A stretch of DNA of 64,000 nucleotides, taken from positions 186,001 to 250,000 of the forward strand of contig NZ_NSBU01000004.1 in the NCBI RefSeq assembly GCF_002285415.1, given 5' to 3'. Position 1 is the stretch's first letter; every line of letters begins with the position of its first letter. Below, piece after piece: positions 35,547 to 43,413 of the stretch. The stretch is from Actibacterium pelagium. Lineage in GTDB: Bacteria; Pseudomonadota; Alphaproteobacteria; Rhodobacterales; Rhodobacteraceae. The notes under the pieces were generated by a model. It ran no database searches, was not told the origin of the DNA, and worked only from the letters and a program-made list of their open reading frames with translations. Position numbers and translations under genes: made by a program.

Positions 35547-38500
35547 CTCTCAGAAGTTCATCGCGCGCAACCGCGCCCCTCGCGTCCAGATCGAATATGA
35601 TGTTGAGGTCTACGGGGCCGAGAAGAAGGTACAGTTGCCATTCGTCATGGGCGTGATGAGCGATCTGGCAGGCAAGTCCAAAGTCAAACAGCCTTCGGTC
35701 AGTGACCGCGACTTTCTTGAGATCGACGTCGATAATTTCGACAGCCGAATGAAGGCAATGGCGCCGCGCGTGGCCTTCAGCGTTCCCAATACGCTGACCG
35801 GCGAAGGCAACATGCCCGTCGATATCACCTTTGAAAGCATGAAGGATTTCTCGCCCGCGGCCATTGCGGCCAAGGTCGAGCCCCTGCGCCCACTTCTGGA
35901 GGCGCGAACACAGTTGCAGAACCTCATGGCCTACATGGACGGCAAGGCCGGGGCCGAGGATCTGATCGAAAAGATTTTGAACGACAAAGCTGCGCTAGCG
36001 GCCATCGTGGGCGGGGTTGCCGCACCAGCAGACACCAGTGATGCCGCCCTCGACAGCCTGCGCGACGCCGCCCCGGTCGCGGAAGAGGAAAAGGACACCA
36101 CCGGCGATGTGTTGTCCGATCTTGCCGCCAAGGCCCCAGACGACGAACCCGTAGCAGACGAGGCGGCGGATGTCTTAGCAGGGCTTGCCGAGACAACGCC
36201 TCAGGATGTCCCCGAAAAAGACACGGCTGGGGATATTTTGGCCGAGCTGGCCGCGGACGCGCCGGAAGACACTCCAGAACAAGACGCAGCAGCAGACGTC
36301 TTGGCTGACCTCGCAGCAACGGCCCCAGAGGAGAATGTTGCGGAAGATACAGCAGGGGATGTTCTAGCCGGTTTGGCTGAAAGCGCCCCAGAAGAGTCCA
36401 TCGAAGAAGATAAGGCCGCGGGTGTTCTTGCAGGCCTGGCCGAACAAGCTCCCGACGATGAGGACCCGGATACGGCGGTCGAAGACGCTCTGGCTGGCCT
36501 CGCCGAAGCCGCCCCCGACGACATTCCAGAGGCAGACACCGCTGCCGATGTGCTTGCCGATCTCGCTCTTGATGCCCCGCACGAAGAGGCCGCAGATGAC
36601 ACGACGTCTGATGTTCTGGCGGGCTTGGCCGAGACTGCCCCGGTTGAGGACACCCATGATACCAGTGTTGACGATGCACTTGGTGCCTTGGCCGACGCTG
36701 CACCGGAAGAGGTGGATGAACAGGACGAAGCCGGTGACATTCTGGCCGAACTTGCGGATATCGCGCCAGAAGACGCCGAACCGGATACGGCGGTCGAGGA
36801 TGCGCTGGCGGGCCTTTCCGAAGCTGCGCCAGAAGACACCCCCGAAACCGATACCTCTGCAGATATCCTTGCTGATTTGTCGGCGGACGCCCCGCAAGAG
36901 GTTCCAGAGGACAACACCACAACAGATGTTTTGGCGGAACTGGCTGAAGCCGGTTTTGAGGAAGAAATCGAGGATACCAGTGTCGATGACGCCCTGTCGG
37001 GTCTAGCGGATGCTGCTCCAGAAGAGGTAGCAGCGGAAGACTCCGCTGAAGATATTCTCTCTGAGCTCGCCGAAGCCGCCCCTGATACCGCGGAAGACGT
37101 CGATACCGCTGCAGATGTTCTGAGCGATCTTGCGGCTGACGCGCCAGAAATTCCGGTAGTGGAAGACACCGCGCTCGACGATGCACTTGCAGGATTGGCA
37201 GAAGCAGCCCCCGAGGAAGAGATTGACGACAATTCCGACGACATTCTCGCCGGGCTTGCAGATCTTGGTATCGAAGAGGAAGCCGAAGATGATGCAGATG
37301 ACATCCTTGCAGGGCTGGCGGACGCGGTCCCGGAAGAGACTGCAGAAGAAGATGACGCCGACGATATCCTTGCGGGACTGGCCGATCTCGATCTAGAGGA
37401 GGACACTGAAGACACCGCACTGGATGATGCTCTGGGCGACTTGGCGGACGCGGCGCCGACCGACGAAGAGGCGGCGGACGAAACGGGTGACATTCTCGAT
37501 GACTTATTAGCCTCGGACCTACCCAACGACGAGGAAGATTCTTCTGTCGAAGACGCTTTGGCGGGACTGGCTGAATCTGCGCCCGAAGCGGCCGAGGCAG
37601 ACGATGGGCTGGATGACATCCTGTCGGACCTGGGCGCGACAGAACTTGAGGCTGAGCAGGATGACGACGGTCTGGACGATATCCTTGCCGACCTGACACA
37701 GGAGGCGTCGGAAGACACGCCAGAGGACGGGGTAGATGACATCTTAGCCGACCTCGGAGCCGTCGATGTGGCGGAACCGGAAGAAGATGATTTGGGCGAT
37801 ATCCTCGCTGATCTGACCGACGACGCAGAGACTGCGTCTGAGGACGACGGGCTGGATGACCTGCTGGCTGATCTTGGCGCCAGCGATCTGGACGATCCCG
37901 CAGCCGAGGACGCGACTGACAACATCCTCGCCAGTCTTGAAGCCCCTGCAGAAGCAGAGGCCGAAGATGATCCGCTTGATGATCTGCTGGCAGACCTTTC
38001 GGCCGAGGATGACCCGGATCTTTCGGAACTTCTGGCGATGGGTGAAGAAGACGCCGAAGATCAGGAAGAAGAAGACAGCGATCTGGATGACCTTCTGGGG
38101 GACCTTGTGGGTGACGCGTCGGACGACGATGAGGATATGGACGAAGTCGATGATCTTCTTGACGATCTTCTGGACGAAGAGCCAGAGGAAGAGCCGGCCG
38201 AGGAGGATGGTGATGATCTTGATGCACTATTAGCCTCGTTGGGCGATGACGACGACGAAGCAGATGACGACGGAGATCTGGACGCACTGCTTGCGGATCT
38301 GGACGGCGATGACCCGAGCGACGCAGCCGAGGCGGATATGAGCGAGACCGGAAAAGCCACGATGACCGATGAGCCCGAGTTTGCCTTCGGGACACTTAGT
38401 GCTGACCGGCCTGATGCAGCCAAGCTGAACCGGAAACGGTTCAGGATCGCGCTGATGGGTGATTTCTCGGGCCGTTCGGCGCGCGGGTTGATCGAGACCG

Positions 38501-40077
38501 GGGATGCACTGGCCGCACGAAAAGGTGTGATGCTGGACGTGGATACGGTCGAGGACGTGATCGAAAGCTTTGCGACCACGCTGGTTCTGCCCATCGGCAA
38601 GGACGAAGCGGGGATCGAGGTCACGCTGAAAGAGCTGGACGACCTACATCCCGACGAACTGTATGAGAAGGTCGAGTTGTTCGACGCACTGAATTCGTTG
38701 AAAAGCCAACTGACCAGCGGAGCGACGGCGGCGAATGCCGCAAAGCAATTGACCGAGTGGGGTGAAACCTTTGGGCAGAAGGTGAAACCACCCAAATCTC
38801 GGTCCGGCGGAAATGCCGTGCCAGCCGACCTGCGCCTTAGTGATTTCCAGACACTGATCGGGGACACAAAACCGCGCGCCCAAGAAGCCTCGCCCGTGGA
38901 TGATCTGATTGCCCGTGTCGTCGGGCCCCACATCAAGGCGATCCCGTCAGCAGACCAGATGGCGATGCAGGGGGCCGTGGACGAGGCCTTGTCCTCCGCT
39001 ATGCGGCTGGTGTTGCATCACCCCGAATTCCAGTCGATTGAGGCACAGTGGCGATCGCTTGATATGATCGCGCGCAATATCGAAACCGACGATACGCTGG
39101 ACGTGGTGCTATATGACATTTCGGCCGAGGAAATCGCCGCCGATCTAGCAACCGCCACCGACCTGACTGAGAGCGGCGTAATGCGCCTACTGACCGAAGA
39201 CCCGCTGGACGAGGAAAACGGGCGCGGCGGTTTCTCGGCCCTGATCGGCATGTACACGTTCGAGGAAACGCCGCCACACGCAGAAATCCTTGGCCGGATT
39301 GGCCGGGTGGCTGCCCATTTGGACGCGCCCTTCTTCAGCGCGATTACCCCTGCCTTTCTGGACACCGCCAAAGAAGACCGTCACCCGCTGGTGGCCGAGG
39401 CCTGGGACACCCTGCGCGGCATGCCAGAAGCCGGACATCTGGGCGTCGTCAGCCCCCGGTTCCTGCTGCGCCGCCCTTATGGCCAGAAGACAGAGCCGAT
39501 CTACGAATTCGACTTCGAAGAGTTTACCCCTCAGGAAGGCCTGTCGGGAATGCTTTGGGCGAATCCCGTTGTTCTGATCGCGATCCTTCTTGCCAAGTCG
39601 TTCAAGACCCACGGCAAGGCGATGCAGCTTGGCAAGATCATGTCGATGGGCGAGATGCCCTATCACTTTGTCACCGATCGCTTCGGCGATCAGGTGCAAC
39701 TGCCCTGTACCGAGCGCAACCTGACGTTGGAGACCACCGAGAAGGTCATGGTGCGGGGTTATATGCCCGTCGTGTCGATGAAGGGTCGGGACGAGGTGCG
39801 CCTTGCCTCGTTCCAGTCGCTTGGCGGGTCAGAAATTCTTGGGCCGTGGACCGGGGTGGAACCGCCCCCGCCCTCGCCACCCAAACCGAAACCTGCTGCG
39901 GCTGACGAGGCTGCAGAGGATCTCGACCTTGATGATCTGGACCTTGGTTCGGATGACGATGGCGATTTGGGAGATCTGGATGATCTGCTCGCCGGCTTCG
40001 GGGACGATGATGACGCTGATGATGCGGACGATGATGATATGGACGCAGAACTGGCCGCTTTGCTGGAGGGCCTCTAA
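35539..40077 (+). CDS. Giant TssB - acidic repeat - TssB/TssC-like sheath fusion protein
   Basis: 1512 residues from ATG 35539 (MSDSQKF, matching the TssB start; two GTG codons lie just upstream). Residues 1-165: complete TssB domain, near-copy of the 23992 protein. Residues 175-934: intrinsically acidic array of about 33 units with a 21-residue period (see repeat entry). Residues about 950-1080: second TssB-like domain with KRFRIALMGDFSGRSARGL, VTLKELDDLHPDELYEKVEL. Residues about 1100-1438: TssC N-terminal and middle domain with MRLVLHHPEFQSIEAQWRSL, GFSALIGMYTFEETPPHAEI and VVSPRFLLRRPYGQKTEPIY; the C-terminal sheath part of TssC is absent. Residues 1439-1452: Pro linker (PPPPSPPKPKP). Residues 1455-1512: Asp-rich tail ending DMDAELAALLEGL. 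The TssB-TssC composition says it meets the sheath; the missing part says it is unlikely to polymerise as normal sheath. The frame is intact over 4.5 kb. Confidence 0.9.
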   Translation: MSDSQKFIARNRAPRVQIEYDVEVYGAEKKVQLPFVMGVMSDLAGKSKVKQPSVSDRDFLEIDVDNFDSRMKAMAPRVAFSVPNTLTGEGNMPVDITFESMKDFSPAAIAAKVEPLRPLLEARTQLQNLMAYMDGKAGAEDLIEKILNDKAALAAIVGGVAAPADTSDAALDSLRDAAPVAEEEKDTTGDVLSDLAAKAPDDEPVADEAADVLAGLAETTPQDVPEKDTAGDILAELAADAPEDTPEQDAAADVLADLAATAPEENVAEDTAGDVLAGLAESAPEESIEEDKAAGVLAGLAEQAPDDEDPDTAVEDALAGLAEAAPDDIPEADTAADVLADLALDAPHEEAADDTTSDVLAGLAETAPVEDTHDTSVDDALGALADAAPEEVDEQDEAGDILAELADIAPEDAEPDTAVEDALAGLSEAAPEDTPETDTSADILADLSADAPQEVPEDNTTTDVLAELAEAGFEEEIEDTSVDDALSGLADAAPEEVAAEDSAEDILSELAEAAPDTAEDVDTAADVLSDLAADAPEIPVVEDTALDDALAGLAEAAPEEEIDDNSDDILAGLADLGIEEEAEDDADDILAGLADAVPEETAEEDDADDILAGLADLDLEEDTEDTALDDALGDLADAAPTDEEAADETGDILDDLLASDLPNDEEDSSVEDALAGLAESAPEAAEADDGLDDILSDLGATELEAEQDDDGLDDILADLTQEASEDTPEDGVDDILADLGAVDVAEPEEDDLGDILADLTDDAETASEDDGLDDLLADLGASDLDDPAAEDATDNILASLEAPAEAEAEDDPLDDLLADLSAEDDPDLSELLAMGEEDAEDQEEEDSDLDDLLGDLVGDASDDDEDMDEVDDLLDDLLDEEPEEEPAEEDGDDLDALLASLGDDDDEADDDGDLDALLADLDGDDPSDAAEADMSETGKATMTDEPEFAFGTLSADRPDAAKLNRKRFRIALMGDFSGRSARGLIETGDALAARKGVMLDVDTVEDVIESFATTLVLPIGKDEAGIEVTLKELDDLHPDELYEKVELFDALNSLKSQLTSGATAANAAKQLTEWGETFGQKVKPPKSRSGGNAVPADLRLSDFQTLIGDTKPRAQEASPVDDLIARVVGPHIKAIPSADQMAMQGAVDEALSSAMRLVLHHPEFQSIEAQWRSLDMIARNIETDDTLDVVLYDISAEEIAADLATATDLTESGVMRLLTEDPLDEENGRGGFSALIGMYTFEETPPHAEILGRIGRVAAHLDAPFFSAITPAFLDTAKEDRHPLVAEAWDTLRGMPEAGHLGVVSPRFLLRRPYGQKTEPIYEFDFEEFTPQEGLSGMLWANPVVLIAILLAKSFKTHGKAMQLGKIMSMGEMPYHFVTDRFGDQVQLPCTERNLTLETTEKVMVRGYMPVVSMKGRDEVRLASFQSLGGSEILGPWTGVEPPPPSPPKPKPAAADEAAEDLDLDDLDLGSDDDGDLGDLDDLLAGFGDDDDADDADDDDMDAELAALLEGL
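36106..38340 (+). repeat. Array of about 33 acidic repeats, 63-nt (21-residue) period
   Basis: Encodes residues about 190-934 of the sheath fusion. Unit consensus: D-[VIA]-L-[AS]-x-L-A-[ED]-x-A-P-[ED]-[ED] followed by six to eight mostly acidic residues ending in D-T-A. Examples: DVLAGLAETTPQDVPEKDTA, DILAELAADAPEDTPEQDAA and DALAGLAEAAPDDIPEADTA. Most units are 21 residues, a few 20 or 22. Later units drift to DILADL/DLLADLG with longer Asp/Glu runs. The DNA units are diverged in third positions, so selection has kept the protein pattern. Each unit has one short amphipathic helix (xxLxxLAxxA) set in acidic spacer. Confidence 0.9.
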
Positions 40078-40331
40078 TGGGACACCTGCCCGCCGGTACC
40101 AATTTATCCTCCTATTACCGGAGGTCGCGCATATTCTTCTGCGCAGAACATTTTGATGAACCCACGCAGGACCGGGCAATCGCCGTTCATTTCGATGGCG
40201 CCGGTGTCTGCGGGCCGAACCGGGCTGGGCCCGGCGCACCAATTACGGTGCAGGGGCAATTGCCGCCCGTTCGGCCATCAAGCTCGCGGGGTGACAGGGT
40301 CACCAACGCGCGAAAGGATGAACCATGGTAG
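40077..40331 (+). CDS. Possible small gene filling the gap before vgrG
   Basis: An 84-codon frame whose ATG overlaps the stop of the fusion gene (TAATG) and whose stop overlaps the vgrG start (ATGGTAG), so it exactly spans a 247-bp gap in a compact operon. The product (for example IFFCAEHFDEPTQDRAIAVH, then ITVQGQLPPVRPSSSRGDRV) matches no family I know. Third-position GC looks lower than in neighbours, and no ribosome-binding site other than coupling is seen. It may be a real orphan or chance. The same DNA contains a CCTCC/GGAGG hairpin at 40108-40124. Confidence 0.3.
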   Translation: MGHLPAGTNLSSYYRRSRIFFCAEHFDEPTQDRAIAVHFDGAGVCGPNRAGPGAPITVQGQLPPVRPSSSRGDRVTNARKDEPW

Positions 40332-42481
40332 AAAGCAAAGAGCATGACAAGGTCATCTTCTGGATGTCCGGAAGCTACTCTGTCAAAAAACTGCAGGTCC
40401 GAAGGGCCATCGTGAAAGAGAAGCTTGGAACGCTGACCGATATCCGGATCGAGTTCCAATCCTCCGACACCAAGGTCGATATTGAAGATCTGTTGGGGCA
40501 GACCATGACGCTGCACCTCGACACGACCTCGGAGATCGAGCGCAAATTTAGTGGCCATTGCGTATCTGTCGAAAACCTTGGGCTTTTTGATGGGTACATG
40601 CAGCTGGTTGCTGAAGTGCGTCCGTGGCCATGGTTCCTGACTCAGGTGCGTGACAACCGCATCTTTCAGGAAAAAACCACCAAAGAAATTATTACTGAAG
40701 TCTTCGGTGATCACGGTTTCAGTGACTACGAATGGCGCGCGAATGCCATCACGAACAAACGGAATTATTGCGTTCAGTACAACGAGACCGACTTCGATTT
40801 CATCAGCCGCCTTATGCAAGAAGAGGGCATGACCTATTGGTTCAACTACAAGGACTCAAAGGCGAAAATGGTCATCATGGACGATGGCAGCAGCATGACG
40901 CCGGTCGAAGGTGGCGCTGACATCGAGTATCGTCCAAGAAGTGACAGTGTGACTGGTGAATATATCGCTGAGTTCACGCAACAACGCGCCGTGCGAACGG
41001 GCAAAATCTCTTTGGACGACTATCAATTTGTCACCCCTAAGGCGAAGCTTGAGGTCAAAGCTCAGGAGGGAACGACAGCCAAGCATAAACACAAATCCTA
41101 TGAGGCCTATGACGTGCCCGGTCGCTATCGCAAGGGGGATGCTGCCGATACTGGTATGGGCACGAAATTTGCCCAGGCCCGACAGGACGCCAAGGATACC
41201 GAGGCCATGCAATACCGCGGGGCCGGCAACGTGCCGCGGATCGCGACCGGGCAGACCTTCAAACTAACCGATCACGAAGCGAGTGCCTATAACAAGGAAT
41301 ACCTGATCTCTGAGGCCGTGCACTACTTGCAGACGGAATCGGACTACAAGCAAGATTCAAAGCGCAGAGACCTTGATCTGGGCCCTGACCCCTTCCCGGA
41401 AGAGATGGCGGGGGATGTTTACAACTGCACTTTCGGAGCCGTTCTGAAGACCAACCCGTTCCGCAACGAACGCACAATTCCGTGGCCAGAGATTCCGGGC
41501 CTGCAGACAGCGTTGGTTGTCGGCCCGTCAGGTGAAGAGATCCACACTGACGAACACGGTCGTATCAAAGTTCAATTCCACTGGGATCGCGACGGCAAGA
41601 AGAACGACAAGTCTTCATGCTGGGTGCGGGTGGTTACCCCGTGGTCTGGCAAGAACTGGGGCATGATCCACATACCGCGCATCGGGCAAGAGGTTGTGAT
41701 CCAATTCGAAGATGGCAACCCGGATCGACCTATCTGTACCGGGATGCTGTACAACAAGGACACGATGCCACCCTACACGTTGCCAGCCAACCAAACCCAG
41801 TCTGGGATCAAGACCAACAGCTCCAAGGGGGGCGGTGGTTTCAACGAGTTGATGTTCGAGGACAAGAAAGACGAAGAGCTTGTCCGCTTTCAGGCCGAGA
41901 AAGATTATTTGGGCATCATCAAGAATAATGCCGACATCACAATCGGTCTTGAAAAGAAGGCTGAGGGCAATCTCACCCAGACAATCCACAATCACAAAAC
42001 TGAAACCCTGCTAGAAGGGAGCCATACGTTTACGGTTGAAAAGGGGGATGAGACCTACACGATCAACAAAGGTAACCAGACTCTTTTGATTGAAGAAGGC
42101 AACCAGACAACAACAATTGGTAAAGGGGACCAGACCTTTTCCATCGAGACTGGCAGTCAGACCATCGAAATCAAGAAGGACAAAACCCAGACGATCGAAG
42201 GTAAGCACACCAAAACAATCACCGGAAACGATGCCACCACAGTCAAGACCGGGAACATGACGGTCAATGTAAGTGCTGGCAAAATCGAGATGACAGCCGC
42301 CCAGAAGATCGAGCTGAAGGTCGGCGGCTCGTCGATAAAGATCGACCCGTCTGGCATCACGATCAAGGGGCCGATGGTCAAGATCCAGGGCGACGCCATG
42401 GCAGAAATGAAGAGCCCGCTGACCACTGTTAAAGCTGACGGCATGCTGACCCTGAAGGGCAGCCTGACGATGATCAACTAA
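40325..42481 (+). CDS. vgrG: T6SS spike protein VgrG (TssI)
   Basis: A 718-residue VgrG with gp27-like domain (about 1-390) containing RPWPWFLTQVRDNRIFQEKT and QYNETDFDFISRLMQEEGMT-YWF, a gp5 OB-fold (HTDEHGRIKVQFHWDRDGKK, CWVRVVTPWSGKNWGMIHIP, RIGQEVVIQFEDGNPDRPIC) and a C-terminal beta-helix needle (about 550-718) made of short strands such as TINKGNQTLLIEEGNQTTTI. It ends ADGMLTLKGSLTMIN with no extra effector domain, so cargo would be carried non-covalently or by the PAAR protein encoded at 43101. SD AAAGGA upstream of 40325. Confidence 0.97.
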   Translation: MVESKEHDKVIFWMSGSYSVKKLQVRRAIVKEKLGTLTDIRIEFQSSDTKVDIEDLLGQTMTLHLDTTSEIERKFSGHCVSVENLGLFDGYMQLVAEVRPWPWFLTQVRDNRIFQEKTTKEIITEVFGDHGFSDYEWRANAITNKRNYCVQYNETDFDFISRLMQEEGMTYWFNYKDSKAKMVIMDDGSSMTPVEGGADIEYRPRSDSVTGEYIAEFTQQRAVRTGKISLDDYQFVTPKAKLEVKAQEGTTAKHKHKSYEAYDVPGRYRKGDAADTGMGTKFAQARQDAKDTEAMQYRGAGNVPRIATGQTFKLTDHEASAYNKEYLISEAVHYLQTESDYKQDSKRRDLDLGPDPFPEEMAGDVYNCTFGAVLKTNPFRNERTIPWPEIPGLQTALVVGPSGEEIHTDEHGRIKVQFHWDRDGKKNDKSSCWVRVVTPWSGKNWGMIHIPRIGQEVVIQFEDGNPDRPICTGMLYNKDTMPPYTLPANQTQSGIKTNSSKGGGGFNELMFEDKKDEELVRFQAEKDYLGIIKNNADITIGLEKKAEGNLTQTIHNHKTETLLEGSHTFTVEKGDETYTINKGNQTLLIEEGNQTTTIGKGDQTFSIETGSQTIEIKKDKTQTIEGKHTKTITGNDATTVKTGNMTVNVSAGKIEMTAAQKIELKVGGSSIKIDPSGITIKGPMVKIQGDAMAEMKSPLTTVKADGMLTLKGSLTMIN

Positions 42482-42492
42482 GGGGTCGGGTG

Positions 42493-43104
42493 ATGAGCGA
42501 ACGATTTGCAAACCTGACCAAAGTCCCCCGCGAACCAGCGGCGCGACTTCTGGCAAATGCCAACACCCGACTTGCGACGCCAATCAAGGCGCCGGCCAGC
42601 GCGGCCCCGGACGTTGTGCTGGCCGAGCTGGAATCTCAGGGCGCGATGATCGATATGCTGCGGCTTCTGTCGATCATGCTGCCCGCTCGGGAACGCGTTT
42701 GGTGGGCCTGTTTGGCGGCACGGGACTATATCGGGCCAAAGTCCGAAAATGACCCACCCCCGCTGGTGGCGGCCGAGGCCTGGGTGTTCAAACCTTCGGA
42801 TGAAAGCCGTGATGCAGCCCGGGCCACCATCGACCTTGCCGACGTGGATGACGACACGGTCAACTGTGCCATCAGCGTACTTTATTCCGATGGGACTTTG
42901 GGTACTGGCGATCTTGCGCAACATCCGGCCCCAGCTGGCGCCGCGGAAGTGGCGGCATTCGCAATGAACGTGGTAGCCTTGGGCGAATTGTCTGATAGAT
43001 TTGAAGAGCATGGCCAGCTTTTGATCGACCGGGCGCTGGACATCGCGCGCGGAGGCAATGGCCGGGTAGAGCCTTCCTCTGAACAGAAGGACGAAAACGC
43101 ATGA
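42493..43104 (+). CDS. DUF6931-like T6SS-associated protein
   Basis: A 203-residue protein, start ATG 42493 (MSERFANL). Its centre reads LESQGAMIDMLRLLSIMLPA, RERVWWACLAARDYIGPKSE and AAEAWVFKPSDESRDAARAT. This pattern matches the family I recall as DUF6931, repeatedly found in T6SS loci next to PAAR genes. It has no signal peptide or membrane helix. Its position between vgrG and PAAR, with a 4-nt overlap into the PAAR gene, is where adaptor or chaperone genes for spike loading commonly sit, so an adaptor role is inferred; there is no direct motif evidence. Confidence 0.68.
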   Translation: MSERFANLTKVPREPAARLLANANTRLATPIKAPASAAPDVVLAELESQGAMIDMLRLLSIMLPARERVWWACLAARDYIGPKSENDPPPLVAAEAWVFKPSDESRDAARATIDLADVDDDTVNCAISVLYSDGTLGTGDLAQHPAPAGAAEVAAFAMNVVALGELSDRFEEHGQLLIDRALDIARGGNGRVEPSSEQKDENA

Positions 43105-43406
43105 CGTTTCCACAGGCCAGAGTCACAGACATGCACGGGTGTTTGCTGCCCGCGACACCCGGCCCGCCCTTACCTCCGCCGGGTGCACCTGCGCCAATTC
43201 TTCCACCTTGCGAGGTGACCGTTCTTGTCGGCAAGTTGCCTGCGGCCAGAATGACAGACCTGGCTACAGCCGCACCGCCACATCCTATCATCAAGGGTTC
43301 CGGAACTGTGTTGATTGGCAAATTGCCAGCTGCGCGCTTGATGGATAACTGTGCTTGTGGTGGGTTCATTATTAAAGGAGAATTCACCGTCCTGACGGGC
43401 GGTTAA
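43101..43406 (+). CDS. PAAR-domain spike-tip protein
   Basis: A 101-residue PAAR protein that would cap the VgrG needle. It has the PAAR signature and repeats: ARVTDMHGCLLPATPGPPLP, VTVLVGKLPAARMTDLATAA, then TVLIGKLPAARLMDNCACGG, ending EFTVLTGG. Metal-binding His and Cys candidates include His12, Cys14 and the CAC near residue 83. There is no C-terminal toxin domain. It overlaps the DUF6931-like gene by 4 nt and is followed by the FHA gene after 7 nt. Confidence 0.93.
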   Translation: MTFPQARVTDMHGCLLPATPGPPLPPPGAPAPILPPCEVTVLVGKLPAARMTDLATAAPPHPIIKGSGTVLIGKLPAARLMDNCACGGFIIKGEFTVLTGG

Positions 43407-43413
43407 ACGTCGT

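Noticed and set aside
36106-38340. CRISPR-like periodic repeats
   Set aside because: The period of 63 nt is in frame, copies are diverged and coding, and there are no spacers or cas genes.
35924-38395. Very long open frames on the minus strand opposite the acidic repeats (823 and 574 codons)
   Set aside because: They are mirror images of the repetitive GC-rich codons of the fusion gene; products are Arg/Pro/Leu- or Ser/Ala-rich low-complexity sequences with no start signals or families.
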